Source: Catellatospora bangladeshensis
GTDB lineage: Bacteria > Actinomycetota > Actinomycetes > Mycobacteriales > Micromonosporaceae
Direction of reading: 5' to 3'
Length of the DNA stretch: 64,000 nt
NCBI RefSeq assembly: GCF_016862575.1
Contig: NZ_BONF01000029.1
Span: forward strand, 62,001 to 126,000
Below the pieces are notes generated by a model that saw only the letters and a program-made list of their open reading frames with translations, was not told where the DNA came from and ran no database searches. Positions within the stretch are counted from its first letter, which is position 1, and each line of letters begins with the position of its first letter. Below, piece after piece: positions 43,262-54,512 of the stretch. The position numbers were made by a program, and so were the translations under genes.

Positions 43262-45421
43262 TCAGCCGATCCCTGGGATGAGCGAGATGATCATGTCGAG
43301 GAGCTTGATGCCGAGGAAGGGCGCGATGATGCCGCCGAGGCCGTAGACCCACAGGTTGCGGGTCAGCAGCCGGCTCGCGCTGGACGGCGTGTAGCGCACG
43401 CCGCGCAGCGACAGCGGGATCAGCGCGACGATGATCAGCGCGTTGAAGACGACGGCGGACAGGATGGCCGACTCGGGGCTGGACAGCCGCATGATGTTGA
43501 GCGCATCCAGGCTCGGGTAGACCACCGCGAACATCGCCGGGATGATCGCGAAGTACTTGGCGATGTCGTTGGCGATGGAGAACGTGGTCAGCGCCCCGCG
43601 GGTGATGAGCAGCTGCTTGCCGATCTCGACGATCTCGATCAGCTTGGTCGGATCGGAGTCGAGGTCGACCATGTTGCCGGCCTCCTTGGCGGCCGACGTG
43701 CCGGTGTTCATGGCCACGCCGACGTCGGCCTGGGCCAGGGCCGGGGCGTCGTTGGTGCCGTCGCCGGTCATCGCGACCAGGCGGCCGCCCTCCTGCTCCT
43801 TGCGGATCAGGGCGAGCTTGTCCTCCGGTGTGGCCTCGGCCAGGAAGTCGTCCACCCCGGCCTCGTCGGCGATCGCCTTGGCCGTCAGCGGGTTGTCTCC
43901 GGTGATCATGACGGTACGGATGCCCATCCGGCGCATCTCGTCGAACCGCTCGCGCATGCCCGACTTGACCACGTCCTTGAGGTGGATCACGCCGAGCGCG
44001 CGGGCCGGCTGCCCGGTGACCAGCTCGGCGACGACGAGTGGCGTGCCGCCCTGACCCGAGATGGCGTCCACGGCCGGACCGACGTCGTCGGAGGGGTGGC
44101 CGCCGTTGTCGCGTACCCACTTCATGACGGCCGAGGCCGCACCCTTGCGGATCTGCCGGTCCGCGTTGCCCTCGCTCAGGTCCACTCCGGACATGCGGGT
44201 CTGCGCGGTGAACGGGATGAAGGTGGCGTGGGGCATGAAGCCCTCCTCGCGGGCGCGCAGGCCGTGCTGCTCCTTGGCGAGCACCACGATCGAGCGGCCC
44301 TCCGGCGTCTCGTCGGCGAGGCTGGACAGCTGCGCGGCGTCGGCGACCTGCTCGACGGTGACGCCCGCGGCGGGCAGGAACTCCCACGCCTGGCGATTGC
44401 CCAGGGTGATGGTGCCGGTCTTGTCCAGCAGCAGCGTGCTGACGTCGCCGGCCGCCTCGACGGCGCGGCCGCTCATGGCCAGCACGTTGCGCTGCACCAG
44501 GCGGTCCATGCCGGCGATGCCGATCGCCGACAGCAGCGCCCCGATGGTGGTCGGGATCAGGCAGACCAGCAGCGAGACGAGCACGATGCCGCTGATGCCG
44601 TCGGCCCCGAACGCCGGGGTGTCCGGCGCCGCGCCCTGCCAGGCCTTGGCGTAGCTCGCCATCGGCTGCAGGGTGACCGTGGCCAGCAGGAAGTTGATCG
44701 TCAGGGCCGCGAGCAGGATGTTGAGCGCGATCTCGTTGGGGGTCTTCTGCCGGTTCGCCCCCTCGACCAGGCTGATCATCCGGTCGATGAAGCTCTCCCC
44801 CGGCTGCTGGGTGATGCGTACGACGATCCGGTCCGACAGCACCTTGGTGCCGCCGGTGACCGCGCTGCGGTCGCCGCCGGACTCCCGGATGACCGGGGCG
44901 GACTCGCCGGTGATCGCCGACTCGTCGACGCTGGCGATGCCCTCGATCACGTCGCCGTCACCGGGGATGACCTGCCCGGCCTCGACGACCACGAGGTCGC
45001 CCCGGGCCAGCGCGGACGCGGCGACGGACTCCTCGCGGTACCGGTCGGCCGGGGCGCCCTCGGACCAGCCGGTGAGGCGGCGGGCCATGGTGTCCTTCTT
45101 GGCATTGCGCAGCGTCGCGGCCTGGGCCTTGCCCCGGCCTTCGGCGACGGCTTCGGCCAGGTTGGCGAACACGACCGTGAGCCAGAGCCAGCCGGTGATC
45201 GCCCAGGAGAACCCGGACGGCTGCGCGATCGCCAGCAGCGTGGTGAACACCGCGCCGACCTCGACGATCAGCATGACCGGGGTGCGCCACAGCGTCGCCG
45301 GGTTGAGCTTGCGCAGGGCGTCGGGCAGCGACTTCCACAGCTGCCGGGGGTCCAGCAGCCCGCCGCCGACCTTGCGCGGCTGCGGCCGCGGGTGCGGGGT
45401 TGCCACCGATGTGACGGTCAT
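43262..45421 (-). CDS. kdpB: Potassium-transporting P-type ATPase KdpB
   Basis: A 719-residue catalytic subunit. The phosphorylated Asp is in [14 protein letters not shown], the actuator loop in AITGES and the hinge in [25 protein letters not shown]. It hydrolyses ATP to drive K+ through KdpA. ATG 45421 has AAGGA upstream. One base separates its stop from the kdpC start. Confidence 0.97.
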   Translation of the reverse strand: MTVTSVATPHPRPQPRKVGGGLLDPRQLWKSLPDALRKLNPATLWRTPVMLIVEVGAVFTTLLAIAQPSGFSWAITGWLWLTVVFANLAEAVAEGRGKAQAATLRNAKKDTMARRLTGWSEGAPADRYREESVAASALARGDLVVVEAGQVIPGDGDVIEGIASVDESAITGESAPVIRESGGDRSAVTGGTKVLSDRIVVRITQQPGESFIDRMISLVEGANRQKTPNEIALNILLAALTINFLLATVTLQPMASYAKAWQGAAPDTPAFGADGISGIVLVSLLVCLIPTTIGALLSAIGIAGMDRLVQRNVLAMSGRAVEAAGDVSTLLLDKTGTITLGNRQAWEFLPAAGVTVEQVADAAQLSSLADETPEGRSIVVLAKEQHGLRAREEGFMPHATFIPFTAQTRMSGVDLSEGNADRQIRKGAASAVMKWVRDNGGHPSDDVGPAVDAISGQGGTPLVVAELVTGQPARALGVIHLKDVVKSGMRERFDEMRRMGIRTVMITGDNPLTAKAIADEAGVDDFLAEATPEDKLALIRKEQEGGRLVAMTGDGTNDAPALAQADVGVAMNTGTSAAKEAGNMVDLDSDPTKLIEIVEIGKQLLITRGALTTFSIANDIAKYFAIIPAMFAVVYPSLDALNIMRLSSPESAILSAVVFNALIIVALIPLSLRGVRYTPSSASRLLTRNLWVYGLGGIIAPFLGIKLLDMIISLIPGIG

Positions 45422-45453
45422 CTTTGTTCCTTGTCTTGTCTTCTCGCGGCCGT

Positions 45454-47124
45454 TCACAGGCCCTCGGCCAGCGGGCCGAGCGCGAGTGCGGGCAGGAAGG
45501 TGAGGGCCACCAGGATCACCACGACGCCGACGACCATGCCGATGAACAGCGGCTTGTGGGTGGGCAGCGTGCCGGCCGAGGCGGGCACGGGACTCTGCCC
45601 GGCCAGTGAGCCCGCCAGGCCGAGCACGAAGACGATCGGCAGGAACCGCCCGAGCAGCATGGCCAGGCCGGTGGCGGTGTCCCACCAGGGGGTGTTGACG
45701 GTGATGCCGGCGAACGCGGAGCCGTTGTTGTTGGCCGCGGAGGTGAACGCGTAGACGACCTCGGAGAAGCCGTGCGGGCCGACGTTGAGCTGGGTCCGCC
45801 AGTTGCCGGTGGCCATGGCGGCGGCCACCCCGATGAGCACGAGTGTGGGGGTGATCAGGAAGTACAGCGACGCGAACTTGATCTCGCGGGCGCCGATCTT
45901 CTTGCCCACGTACTCGGGCGTGCGGCCGACCATCAGGCCCGCGACGAACACGGTGAGCACCGCGAGGATGAGCATGCCGTACAGGCCGGAGCCGACCCCG
46001 CCGGGCGCGACCTCGCCGAGCATCATGTTGACGATCGGCATCATGCCGCCCAGCGCGGTGTACGAGTCGTGGAACGAGTTCACCGCCCCCGTCGAGGTCA
46101 GCGTCGTCGCCGCGGCGAACGTCGCCGAGTCGGACAGGCCGAACCGGACGTCCTTGCCCTCCATCGCCGCGCCGGCCGCCTGCGGCACCGTGCCGGCCCC
46201 GCCCAGCTCGAACACGTTGGTCAGGGCGATGCTCGCGATCGCGATCGTCGCCATCACGGCAAGGATGGCGTACCCCTGCCGGTTGTCGCCGACCATGCGG
46301 CCGAACACGCGAGGCAGCGCGAACGGGATGCAGAGGATCAGGAAGATCTCCAGCCAGTTCGTCCACGCCGTCGGGTTCTCGAACGGATGCGCGGAGTTGA
46401 CGTTGTAGAAGCCGCCGCCGTTGGTGCCCAGCTCCTTGATGACCTCCTGGCCGGCCACCGGCCCACCGGTCAGGTGCTGCTCGGCACCGGTCAGCGTGGT
46501 GACCGCCGTGCCGTCGCCGAGGCTCTGCACCACGCCCCCGGCGATCAGCAGCACCGCGCCGACGACGGCGATGGGCAGCAGGATCCGCAGGGTGATCCGG
46601 GTCAGGTCGACCCAGAAGTTGCCCAGCCGGTCGGTCCGGCGCCGGGCGAACCCGCGGACCAGCGCGACCGCCACCGCGATGCCGACGGCGGCGGAGACGA
46701 AGTTCTGCACCGCCAGCCCGGCCATCTGCACCAGGTGGGTCATCGTCGACTCACCGGAGTACGCCTGCCAGTTGGTGTTGGTCACGAAGCTGACCGCGGT
46801 GTTCCACGCCAGGTGCGGGAAGACCCGCTCGTCGATGGTCGCCGCGAAGTCCGGGACCTTGAAGACCACGTCCTGCAGGCGCAGGAACGCGTACAGGAAC
46901 AGGATCGAGATCAGCGAGAACGCCAGGACGCTGCGGGCGTACCCGCCCCAGGACTGCTCGGCATGCGGGTCGACGCCGAGGACTCGGTAGATGCCGCGCT
47001 CGACGCGGCCGTGGTGTTCGGCGGCGACGACGCGGAACATGTGGTCGCCGAGGTAGCGGTAGGCGACCGCCAGCGCGGCGAGGAGCGAGAGGATGAACAG
47101 CACTCCCGCGGTTGCCGTTGTCAT
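45454..47124 (-). CDS. kdpA: Potassium-transporting ATPase subunit KdpA
   Basis: A 556-residue channel-like subunit with about ten spans. Selectivity-filter loops include [30 protein letters not shown] and [13 protein letters not shown]. It selects and passes K+ for KdpB. The ATG at 47124 lies 23 bases after the kdpF stop, with GGAAAGAG between. Length is normal. Confidence 0.97.
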   Translation of the reverse strand: MTTATAGVLFILSLLAALAVAYRYLGDHMFRVVAAEHHGRVERGIYRVLGVDPHAEQSWGGYARSVLAFSLISILFLYAFLRLQDVVFKVPDFAATIDERVFPHLAWNTAVSFVTNTNWQAYSGESTMTHLVQMAGLAVQNFVSAAVGIAVAVALVRGFARRRTDRLGNFWVDLTRITLRILLPIAVVGAVLLIAGGVVQSLGDGTAVTTLTGAEQHLTGGPVAGQEVIKELGTNGGGFYNVNSAHPFENPTAWTNWLEIFLILCIPFALPRVFGRMVGDNRQGYAILAVMATIAIASIALTNVFELGGAGTVPQAAGAAMEGKDVRFGLSDSATFAAATTLTSTGAVNSFHDSYTALGGMMPIVNMMLGEVAPGGVGSGLYGMLILAVLTVFVAGLMVGRTPEYVGKKIGAREIKFASLYFLITPTLVLIGVAAAMATGNWRTQLNVGPHGFSEVVYAFTSAANNNGSAFAGITVNTPWWDTATGLAMLLGRFLPIVFVLGLAGSLAGQSPVPASAGTLPTHKPLFIGMVVGVVVILVALTFLPALALGPLAEGL

Positions 47125-47147
47125 GTCAGACAGCTCTTTCCGGGAGT

Positions 47148-47234
47148 TCAGAACTTCTCGGGGAACAGCAGCGCGAAGACCAGGAAGACCGCCAGCGCGC
47201 AGGCGATCACCAGACCGATCAGATTGGCGGTCAC
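47148..47234 (-). CDS. kdpF: KdpF small subunit (28 aa)
   Basis: A 28-residue single-span peptide ([19 protein letters not shown] then ALLFPEKF). The FPE-[KR]-F end is typical of KdpF, which stabilises the Kdp complex in the membrane. Its GTG overlaps the stop of the preceding small frame (GTGA). Confidence 0.9.
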   Translation of the reverse strand: MTANLIGLVIACALAVFLVFALLFPEKF

Positions 47235-47314
47235 AGCCGTTCCACTCCCCGTACGACGAGAGCGAGGACTGCAAACAGACCCACCGTCAGCAGCACGTAA
47301 GCCAGATCGGCCAC
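47231..47314 (-). CDS. 27-residue membrane peptide leading the kdp operon
   Basis: A 27-codon frame ([20 protein letters not shown] then VRGVERL) starts at a GTG six bases after GGGAGG, the best ribosome site of the operon, and ends inside the kdpF start. It has one hydrophobic helix. It may be a second KdpF-like subunit or a leader peptide that couples translation into kdpF. Similar tiny frames occur ahead of actinomycete kdp operons, as far as I recall. Confidence 0.72.
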   Translation of the reverse strand: MADLAYVLLTVGLFAVLALVVRGVERL

Positions 47315-47523
47315 CGCCTGCCTCCCTTTTGAGCTAGTTTTCACGTTTTACTGGCATTGCGTCCGCTTCGGCGGATGCCGGATTGGCGGGACGGGCCAAT
47401 ACAACTGCACGAAAACGCCCTGGTGAGGGTTCTTGACGGCATCCATACGACCGCGGACGCTTTCTTTACGCGCGTTTGACGACGGCGTGTCCGCGCTCAC
47501 AGCGACACGGCGTGGCCGGGCCC

Positions 47524-47712
47524 TCAATGAGCGCGAGCCAGGAGGATGACAGGCAGGAACGGTGTCGATCTCGTCGGCGACGTGGACGCCGGAGTGGTGG
47601 GGAACTCTATGCGCGCCTGGTGGGCCGTAGCGGGCACAGCTGCGTGGTTCAGGCCAAGTCCGGGCAGCAGCAGCTGGCGGAGATCGTCGCGGGTGGTGGG
47701 TGTTCTGCTCAT
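47524..47712 (-). CDS. Possible 62-residue peptide coupled to the P-type ATPase
   Basis: An ATG overlapping the ATPase stop (ATGA) opens a 62-codon frame ([20 protein letters not shown]...). It is polar, without motifs, and could be chance; the overlap is the only support. Confidence 0.3.
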   Translation of the reverse strand: MSRTPTTRDDLRQLLLPGLGLNHAAVPATAHQARIEFPTTPASTSPTRSTPFLPVILLARAH

Positions 47713-50267
47713 CGCCGCTGCACGGGCGGGACAGCCGGTGGGCGGTTCAGGCTGCGCCAGGCGGCGACGAGCGCGCCGGGCAGGACCGCGACCACGGCGC
47801 AGAACACCAGCTGGGACCCGCTGAGCGGCTGGGTGCCCAGCAGGGTGCGCAGGCCCGGCACGGCGACGGCCGCGAGCTGCGCGGCAGCCGACAGCGCGAC
47901 GGCGGCCAGCAGCCCCGCATTGGCCCAGCGGGTGCCGGGCGGGCGGGTGGCGCGTGACGCCAGGGCGATCCCGAGCTGGGCCAGGCCGAGCACGACGAAG
48001 ACCATGGACTGCCAGGGCCAGCCGGCGGTGTGGGCGTAGACGCCGGTGGCGAGGGTGGCCGCGGTCAGCAGCGCCCCGATGGTGAGGATGCCGCGCAGCA
48101 GGCCGTCGCCCAGGACCTGCTCGTCGGGTGGGCGCGGCGGACGCCGCAGCACGTCCGGTTCGGCGGGTTCTGCGCCGAGTGCGACGCCGGGCAGGCCGTG
48201 GGTGAGCAGGTTGATCCACAGGATCTGGCCGGGCAGCAGCGGCACACCCAGGCCGAGCAGCGGCCCGATGAGCATGACGGCGAGTTCGGCGGCGCCGCCG
48301 GCCAGGCCGTAGCGCAGGAAGCGGCGGATGTTGTCGTACACGCGGCGGCCTTCGGCGACGGCGTGTTCGAGGGTGGTGAGGTTGTCGTCGACGAGGACGA
48401 GGTCGGCGGCCTGGCGGGCGACCTCGGTGCCGCCGCCCATGGCCACGCCGATGTCGGCGCGGGTCAGTGCGGGGGCGTCGTTGACGCCGTCGCCGGTCAT
48501 CGCGACGACGTGGCCGTGCTGCTGCAGCTCGGTGATGATGGCCAGTTTCTGCTCGGGCTGGGTGCGGGCGTACACGTGGACCTGGTGGGCCAGATCAGGC
48601 CGGTCGCCGGTGCCGACCGGGTCGCCGGGGGCCCAGATGCCGACCTGGGCGGCGATGTGGGCGGCGGTGCCGGGATGGTCGCCGGTGATCAGCATCAGCC
48701 GGATCCCGGCTCGGGCGAACGCGGCGGCGGTCGCGGCCGCGTTCGGCCGCAGCGGGTCCTCGATGCCGACGACGCCCAGCGGCCGCAGCCCGGTCGGTGC
48801 GATGGGGCTGCCCGGCGTGTCGGTGCGGGCGGCGGCGACGGCGAGGACGCGCAGTCCCGCGGCAGTGAGCTCGGTGGCGGCGCGGCGGGCGGCGGCCGTG
48901 TCGGGGTCGGCGGGGTCGACGACGGGTGCGGCCAGGACGGTCTCCGGTGCGCCCTTGCAGACGGTCAGGTAGCCGTCGCCGTCGCGGTGGACGGTGGTCA
49001 TCTGGCGGGTGGCCTGGTCGAAGGGGTGTTCGGCCAGCCGGGGCGTGGCGGCGCGGGTGCGGGCCGGGTCGAGTCCGCATCGGGCGGCGAAAGTGACCAG
49101 GGCTGCTTCGAGAGGGTCACCGGCCGCGGTCCATCCGGGGTGGTCGGCGTCGGGCGGCAGCACGGTGGCGTCGGAGCACAGCAGCCCGGCGCGGGCCAGC
49201 TCGGACAGCGCGCCGGGTGGTGGGTCGGAGACGCCGCCGAGCGTGCCCTGCGGGCAGTAGCCGTCGCCGGTGATCCGCGCGTGGAAGCCGCCGGCGACGG
49301 CCCGCCGCACGGTCATCCGGCCTTCGGTGAGGGTGCCGGTCTTGTCGGAGGCGACGACGGTGACCGAGCCGAGCGTCTCCACGGCGTGCAGGCTGCGTGG
49401 GATGGCCCGGTGGCGGGCCATCCGGCGGGCGCCCTGCGCCAGGGCGAGGGTAACCACCGCCGGCAGGGACTCGGGCACGGCGGCCACGACGAGGCTGACC
49501 GCCGTCAGCGCCATGAGCAGCAGCGGCCGGCCGGCCAGCAGTCCGGTGGCGAACACGACCAGGCACAGCGCGACCGCGGTGGCGCCCAGGACACGGCTGA
49601 GCCGGGCCAGTCGCCGCTGCAGCGGCGTAGGGCCGCTGCTGGTCGTCGCGACCAGCTGTGCGATACGCCCCAGCGCGCTGGCCGCGCCGGTACGCACCAC
49701 GGTGCCTACCGCCCGTCCGGTGACCAGCACGGTGCCCGCGAAGAGCTCGTCCCCCGACTCCCGGGCGACGGGGACGGACTCGCCGGTGAGTGCCGCCTCG
49801 TCGGCGTGGCAGCGGTACGCCTCCCGTATGAGCAGGTCGGCCGCGACGATGTCGCCGGCCTCGACCCGCACAAGGTCGCCGCGCACCAGACCGGCGGCGG
49901 GGATGACGCTCTCGGCGCCGTCCCGTGTCACCCGGGCCGTGGGGGCGGTCAGCGAGTCCAGCGCCGCGACCGCCCGGTCGGCGCGCACCTGCTGTGCTAC
50001 CCCGATCGCGGTGTTGAGGCACACGACCAGCACGATGATCGCGGTGTCCGCCCAGTCGCCGAGCAGTGTGGTGACCGCCGCCGCGGCCAGTAGCAGCGAC
50101 ACCAGGGGGTCGGCGAGCTGGGCGCCGACGCGGCGCAGCAGACGTGGTGGGTGCGGGCGGGCGACGGCGTTCGGGCCGTCCTCAGCCAGTCGCGCGGCCG
50201 CCTGGGCGCCGGTGAGCCCGCCCGGCCGGGTCGTGCCGGATACGCCAGGCAGGCCGGTGACCGTCAT
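47709..50267 (-). CDS. P-type cation ATPase (P2, CtpF-like)
   Basis: An 852-residue ATPase of the calcium/sodium P2 group. The actuator loop is [10 protein letters not shown], the M4 ion site [20 protein letters not shown] (PESLP), the phosphorylated Asp [15 protein letters not shown] and the hinge [36 protein letters not shown]. It probably exports Ca2+ or a similar cation. The Mycobacterium homologue CtpF belongs to the DosR dormancy regulon, and two DosR-type boxes lie 80-155 bases upstream here. Confidence 0.92.
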   Translation of the reverse strand: MTVTGLPGVSGTTRPGGLTGAQAAARLAEDGPNAVARPHPPRLLRRVGAQLADPLVSLLLAAAAVTTLLGDWADTAIIVLVVCLNTAIGVAQQVRADRAVAALDSLTAPTARVTRDGAESVIPAAGLVRGDLVRVEAGDIVAADLLIREAYRCHADEAALTGESVPVARESGDELFAGTVLVTGRAVGTVVRTGAASALGRIAQLVATTSSGPTPLQRRLARLSRVLGATAVALCLVVFATGLLAGRPLLLMALTAVSLVVAAVPESLPAVVTLALAQGARRMARHRAIPRSLHAVETLGSVTVVASDKTGTLTEGRMTVRRAVAGGFHARITGDGYCPQGTLGGVSDPPPGALSELARAGLLCSDATVLPPDADHPGWTAAGDPLEAALVTFAARCGLDPARTRAATPRLAEHPFDQATRQMTTVHRDGDGYLTVCKGAPETVLAAPVVDPADPDTAAARRAATELTAAGLRVLAVAAARTDTPGSPIAPTGLRPLGVVGIEDPLRPNAAATAAAFARAGIRLMLITGDHPGTAAHIAAQVGIWAPGDPVGTGDRPDLAHQVHVYARTQPEQKLAIITELQQHGHVVAMTGDGVNDAPALTRADIGVAMGGGTEVARQAADLVLVDDNLTTLEHAVAEGRRVYDNIRRFLRYGLAGGAAELAVMLIGPLLGLGVPLLPGQILWINLLTHGLPGVALGAEPAEPDVLRRPPRPPDEQVLGDGLLRGILTIGALLTAATLATGVYAHTAGWPWQSMVFVVLGLAQLGIALASRATRPPGTRWANAGLLAAVALSAAAQLAAVAVPGLRTLLGTQPLSGSQLVFCAVVAVLPGALVAAWRSLNRPPAVPPVQRR

Positions 50268-50348
50268 ACGCTAACCCTCGCCGCAGGCACTGCCGTCAGG
50301 CCAGGGCAGATGGCCTCGCGCCGGGGTGGACGACCGCCCCCGCCTGAC

Positions 50349-50362
50349 GGGACCAAAGTCCC
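50349..50362. promoter_or_regulatory. DevR/DosR-type box 1 (GGGACCAAAGTCCC)
   Basis: A perfect GGGAC-N4-GTCCC palindrome with the WWAG-type centre expected for DevR/DosR (consensus GGGACTWWAGTCCC). It is 82 bp upstream of the ATPase and 119 bp upstream of phosphoketolase. Confidence 0.8.
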
Positions 50363-50409
50363 GGATTCTGCTGAGACACAGGTGTCGGCCTGCACCGCCC
50401 TGGAGCGGC

Positions 50410-50422
50410 GGGACCAAAGTCC
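50410..50422. promoter_or_regulatory. DevR/DosR-type box 2 (GGGACCAAAGTCC)
   Basis: A second copy, missing only the final C, exactly 61 bp from box 1 and 59 bp before the phosphoketolase start. Confidence 0.75.
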
Positions 50423-50480
50423 TTCGGTGTCGGGCGGGCAGGCCCTACGTCGCAGCGGTCACTATGGCCACGCTTGCCTC

Positions 50481-52841
50481 ATGCATACCGTGGAGGGCGC
50501 CCCGCTGGGCGCGCAGGAACTCGCCCGCGTCGACGCCCACTGGCGCGCCGCCAATTACCTGTCCGTCGGGCAGATCTACCTGATGGGCAATCCGTTGCTG
50601 CGTGAGCCGCTGCTTCCGGAGCACGTCAAGCCGCGGCTGCTGGGCCACTGGGGCACCACGCCGGGCCTGAACCTGCTCTACACGCACCTGAGCCGCATCG
50701 TCGCGGCCCGCCGCCAGGAGACGATCTTCATCACGGGGCCCGGTCACGGTGGTCCGGGCCTGGTGGCCAACACCTGGCTGGAGGGCGCCTACAGCGAGGT
50801 GTATCCGCACGTCAGCCAGGACGAACGGGGCATGGCGCGGCTGTTCCGGCAGTTCTCCTTCCCCGGCGGCGTGCCCAGCCATGTCGCGCCCGAGACGCCC
50901 GGCTCCATTCACGAGGGCGGCGAGCTGGGCTACAGCCTGTCGCACGCGTACGGCGCCGCGCTGGACAACCCGCAGCTGCTGGTCGCCTGCGTCATCGGCG
51001 ACGGCGAGGCGGAGACCGGGCCGCTGGCTGCGTCGTGGCACTCCAACAAGTTCCTGGACCCGGTGGGCGACGGTGCGGTCCTGCCGATCCTGCACCTCAA
51101 CGGGTACAAGATCGCCAATCCGGCGGTGCTGTCCCGGCTCGGCGACGATGAGCTGACCGCGCTGCTGATCGGCTACGGGCACAAGCCATACCTGGTCGAC
51201 GGCGACGACCCGGTGCAGGTGCACCAGCGGCTGGCCGCGACCCTGGACGCCGTCTGCGACGAGATCGCCGACATCCAGGCCGCCGCCCGGCTGGGCGAGG
51301 TGACCACCCGGCCGCGCTGGCCGATGATCGTGCTGCGTACGCCCAAGGGCTGGACCGGGCCGAAGCAGGTGGACGGCGTGCCGGTCGAGGGCACGTGGCG
51401 CGCGCACCAGGTGCCGCTGTCGGCGGCCCGCGACGACGCCGCGCATCTGACCATGCTGGCCGAATGGATGCGCTCGTACCGCCCCGAGGAGCTGTTCGAC
51501 CCCACGGGTGCGCCGCGGCCGGAGGTCGTCGGCTGGCTGCCCACGGGCGAGCTGCGGATGGGGGCCAACCCGCATGCCAACGGCGGGCGCCTGGCCCGTG
51601 ACCTGGAGCTGCCCGACTTCCGCGCGCACGCGGTCAAGGCGGGCGAGACCGCCGAGCCGACACGGGTGCTGGGCGGCTGGGTGCGCGACGTCATGGCGGC
51701 CAACGCCGAGCACCGCAACTTCCGGGTGGTCGGCCCGGACGAGACGGAGTCCAACCGGCTCGGCGCCGTCCTGGACGTCACCGGCAAGGCCTGGCACGCC
51801 CGCACCGTCGGCACCGACCTGCACCTGGACCCGCACGGGCGGGTGATGGAGATCCTCTCCGAGCACACCTGCCAGGGCTGGCTGGAGGGCTACCTGCTGA
51901 CCGGCCGGCACGGGCTGTTCTCCTGCTACGAGGCGTTCGTGCACATCGTCGACTCGATGGTCAACCAGCACGCCAAGTGGCTGAAGGTCACCCGCGAGCT
52001 GGACTGGCGCAAGCCGATCCCGTCCCTGAACTACCTGCTGACCTCGCACGTGTGGCGCCAGGACCACAACGGCTTCTCCCACCAGGACCCGGGCTTCATC
52101 GACCACGTGGTCAACAAGAAGGCCGACGTGATCCGCGTATACCTGCCCCCGGACGCCAACACGCTGCTGTCGGTCGCCGACCACTGCCTGCGCAGCCGGG
52201 ACTACGTCAACGTGATCGTGGCCGGCAAGCAGCCCGCGCCGACGTTCCTGGACATGGACGAGGCGGTGGCCCACTGCACCCGCGGGCTGGGCATCTGGCC
52301 GTGGGCCGCCGATGACGGCGGCGACCCCGACGTGGTGCTGGCCGCGGCCGGCGACGTACCGACGATGGAGGTGCTGGCCGCGGCCGGGCTGCTGCGCGAG
52401 CACCTGCCGCAGCTGCGGGTCCGGGTCGTCAACGTGGTGGACCTGATGCGGCTGCAGCCGCAGTCCGAGCACCCGCACGGGCTGCCCGACGCCGAGTACG
52501 ACGCCATCTTCACCACGGACCGCCCGGTCGTGTTCGCCTACCACGGCTATCCGTGGCTCATCCACCGCCTGACCTACCGCCGCAACGGCCACGAGCACCT
52601 GCACGTCCGCGGGTACAAGGAGGAGGGCACGACCACCACCCCGTTCGACATGCTGGTGCGCAATGACATGGACCGCTATCACCTGGTCATCGACGTCATC
52701 GACCGGGTTCCCGGGCTGGCCCGCAGCGCCGCCGCGCTGCGTCAGGCCATGGTCGACAAGCGGACCGAGCACGCGGCGTACATCCGCGAGACCGGCCAGG
52801 ACCTGCCCGAGATCCGTGACTGGCAGCCGCCGCGGCGCTGA
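50481..52841 (+). CDS. xfp: Phosphoketolase (xylulose-5-P / fructose-6-P)
   Basis: A 786-residue thiamine-diphosphate enzyme that cleaves xylulose-5-P or fructose-6-P with phosphate to acetyl phosphate. Family marks: [40 protein letters not shown] (ThDP/Mg site), [11 protein letters not shown] and YGYPW-like [10 protein letters not shown]. Length matches. The upstream frame is open for another 110 codons but crosses the DevR boxes, so the ATG at 50481 is used. Regulation by the DevR-type boxes suggests a role in acetyl-phosphate and ATP supply under low oxygen. Confidence 0.95.
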   Translation: MHTVEGAPLGAQELARVDAHWRAANYLSVGQIYLMGNPLLREPLLPEHVKPRLLGHWGTTPGLNLLYTHLSRIVAARRQETIFITGPGHGGPGLVANTWLEGAYSEVYPHVSQDERGMARLFRQFSFPGGVPSHVAPETPGSIHEGGELGYSLSHAYGAALDNPQLLVACVIGDGEAETGPLAASWHSNKFLDPVGDGAVLPILHLNGYKIANPAVLSRLGDDELTALLIGYGHKPYLVDGDDPVQVHQRLAATLDAVCDEIADIQAAARLGEVTTRPRWPMIVLRTPKGWTGPKQVDGVPVEGTWRAHQVPLSAARDDAAHLTMLAEWMRSYRPEELFDPTGAPRPEVVGWLPTGELRMGANPHANGGRLARDLELPDFRAHAVKAGETAEPTRVLGGWVRDVMAANAEHRNFRVVGPDETESNRLGAVLDVTGKAWHARTVGTDLHLDPHGRVMEILSEHTCQGWLEGYLLTGRHGLFSCYEAFVHIVDSMVNQHAKWLKVTRELDWRKPIPSLNYLLTSHVWRQDHNGFSHQDPGFIDHVVNKKADVIRVYLPPDANTLLSVADHCLRSRDYVNVIVAGKQPAPTFLDMDEAVAHCTRGLGIWPWAADDGGDPDVVLAAAGDVPTMEVLAAAGLLREHLPQLRVRVVNVVDLMRLQPQSEHPHGLPDAEYDAIFTTDRPVVFAYHGYPWLIHRLTYRRNGHEHLHVRGYKEEGTTTTPFDMLVRNDMDRYHLVIDVIDRVPGLARSAAALRQAMVDKRTEHAAYIRETGQDLPEIRDWQPPRR

Positions 52842-52852
52842 CCCGGGCCGCC

Positions 52853-52890
52853 CTCGGGGTGCGGCCGCCAGTGGCGCGGCGCACCCCGAG
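52853..52890 (+). terminator. Terminator after phosphoketolase
   Basis: 11-bp arms (CTCGGGGTGCG and its complement) with an inner short stem, 12 bases after the stop. Confidence 0.75.
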
Positions 52891-52986
52891 TGAGGCGGGC
52901 CTGTGGCGGCGCCCCGCCCGCGCGATGCCCCGGTCCTGATCCGAACGTTATAGCTGGTGACTAACCCACGCGGACGAAGGACCACC

Positions 52987-53343
52987 ATGCTCAGGAGAAC
53001 GACCTTGGCAGCGGTCGCCGCCACCATCGCGCTGTCAGCCGCCGCCTGCGGAAGTGCCACCGAAACGCCGGCCGCCGCACCCCAGACGACCGCACAGGCC
53101 GCGGCCACCCCGGCTGCGAAGGCGGCGGCGAAGATCTCCGCCAACACCGCGACCGAGGACCAGATCACCGCCGCGCTGCGTGGTGCCGGTGTCGCCAATC
53201 CAGGCCACTGGGCCGAGGAGGTCATGGAGTACCGGCCGTACGACAGCACGGACACGAACATGGATCGCCTGCGCCAGAAGCTGGCCAAGTACAACCCGGG
53301 CGCGGACACCATGAGCAAGATCCTCAGCGTGTTGCAGCCGTGA
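52987..53343 (+). CDS. Small lipoprotein with helix-hairpin-helix-like tail
   Basis: A 118-residue lipoprotein. The signal peptide ends in the lipobox LSAAAC, followed by a Thr/Ala-rich spacer. Residues about 50-118 (ISANTATEDQITAALRGAGV, then VEEV-type helices and ending MSKILSVLQP) resemble a ComEA-like helix-hairpin-helix fold. AAGGA precedes the ATG at 52987. Its stop overlaps the next gene's GTG. The partner and role are unknown. Confidence 0.75.
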   Translation: MLRRTTLAAVAATIALSAAACGSATETPAAAPQTTAQAAATPAAKAAAKISANTATEDQITAALRGAGVANPGHWAEEVMEYRPYDSTDTNMDRLRQKLAKYNPGADTMSKILSVLQP

Positions 53344-53819
53344 CGGTCCGGGAGCGGCAGGACCGGGTCGGCACCGTCACCGGCCTGCGCACGGGCCTGC
53401 TGTGCCTGGCCGCGGTGGCCGCGTTCGGCACGGCGGTGGAGCTGGCCACGGAGCGGCACTGGGACACCCCGGTGCAGTTGCTGGCCTGGCTGGGTCTGGC
53501 GATGGCGACGGCCGCGATCGTCCTGGTGGGGTGGCGGCCGCAGGCCGTCAGGGTCCGCGCAGGCCGGGTGCTGGCCGTGCTGGTGCTGCTGATGGCGGCC
53601 TTCGGTGTGTGGGAGCACGTCGAGGCCAATCTCCACGCCGGGTGGCTCGACGCGGTCCACGGGACGCGGTGGGGCACGCTGCCGGTCGCCGCACAGTGGT
53701 GGTACGCGCTCAGCAAGACGGTGGGCCCGGCCCCGCCGCTGGCCCCGGGCGTGCTGGCGCAGGTCTCGCTGCTGGTCCTGCTGGCCGCCTGGCACCACCC
53801 GGCCGACGCCGCCGAGTGA
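53340..53819 (+). CDS. Four-span membrane protein coupled to the lipoprotein
   Basis: A 159-residue protein with four hydrophobic segments and no motif I recognise. The GTG at 53340 overlaps the lipoprotein's stop (GTGA), so the two are made together and may form a complex at the membrane. A His/Trp-rich loop (WEHVEANLHAGWLDAVHGTRWG) lies between spans 3 and 4. Confidence 0.75.
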   Translation: MTVRERQDRVGTVTGLRTGLLCLAAVAAFGTAVELATERHWDTPVQLLAWLGLAMATAAIVLVGWRPQAVRVRAGRVLAVLVLLMAAFGVWEHVEANLHAGWLDAVHGTRWGTLPVAAQWWYALSKTVGPAPPLAPGVLAQVSLLVLLAAWHHPADAAE

Positions 53820-53916
53820 CGGTGCGCAGGCCTGGAACGCCGCCAAGCGGTGCCGGCTCGGCCGCCTGACCAGCTGCGCGGTTTCCGCCGGGCGGTGGCG
53901 GGTTCGCCGGCGGTTG

Positions 53917-53937
53917 AAATGTTAGCCACTAACATTT
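53917..53937. promoter_or_regulatory. 21-bp perfect palindrome, TetR operator
   Basis: AAATGTTAG, CCA, CTAACATTT: 9-bp perfect arms directly before the TetR gene. A TAACAT -10-like hexamer lies inside it, so bound repressor would block its own promoter. Confidence 0.85.
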
Positions 53938-53945
53938 ACCGTGGC

Positions 53946-54512
53946 GTGGTGGACAGCGAACCGGGCGGCCGCCGCGGCCGCACCCGCGCGCTCCTGCTGG
54001 AGTGCGCACTGGATCTGTTCGAGCAGCAGGGATACGAGCGGACGACCGTCGCCCAGATCGCCTCCGCTGCCGGAGTCACCGAGATGACGTTCTTCCGCCA
54101 CTTCGCCGCCAAGGAGCGCCTGGTGGTCGAAGACCCGTACGACCCGGTCATCGCCGGCGCCGTCGCGGCCCAGCCCCGCACCATGGCGCCACTTGCCAGA
54201 GCGGTCGCCGGCCTGCGCGCCGCCTGGGGCCGGCTGCCGGAGCCGGAGAGCGCCGCGGTCCGGCGGCGGGTGCGTATCGCCGCGGCCACGCCGTCCCTGC
54301 GAGCGGCGATCTCAGCGAACAACGCCGCCACCGAGCAGATCCTCGTCGATCAGCTCGTGGCCGACGGCGCCGACCCTGGTCCGGCGCGGGTCGCGGCCGC
54401 CGCGGTGCTGGCCGGCCTCACCGCGGCGCTGCTGGACTGGTCCCAGCGCGACGGCGTCGCTCTGACCGACGTGGTGTCGGCGGCGCTGGACACGCTGGAG
54501 GGACGGCGATGA
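53946..54512 (+). CDS. TetR-family repressor of the ABC exporter operon
   Basis: A 188-residue regulator. HTH: LLECALDLFEQQGYERTTVAQIASAAGVTEMTFFRHFAAKERLV. GTG 53946 (or the next codon, also GTG) lies nine bases after the palindrome. The frame is open further upstream to 53850 but that would place the operator in the coding region. Its stop overlaps the ABC ATPase start (ATGA). It should autoregulate the three-gene operon. Confidence 0.88.
   Translation: MVDSEPGGRRGRTRALLLECALDLFEQQGYERTTVAQIASAAGVTEMTFFRHFAAKERLVVEDPYDPVIAGAVAAQPRTMAPLARAVAGLRAAWGRLPEPESAAVRRRVRIAAATPSLRAAISANNAATEQILVDQLVADGADPGPARVAAAAVLAGLTAALLDWSQRDGVALTDVVSAALDTLEGRR

Noticed and set aside
47385-47402. TTGGC...GCCAA with GGGAC upstream of the kdp operon as a regulon box
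   Set aside because: Half-site order and spacing match neither the DevR boxes nor the 32-bp boxes.
50445-53846. 1133-codon minus-strand frame opposite phosphoketolase
   Set aside because: It runs through three or more real plus-strand genes and a terminator and has the composition of an antisense shadow.
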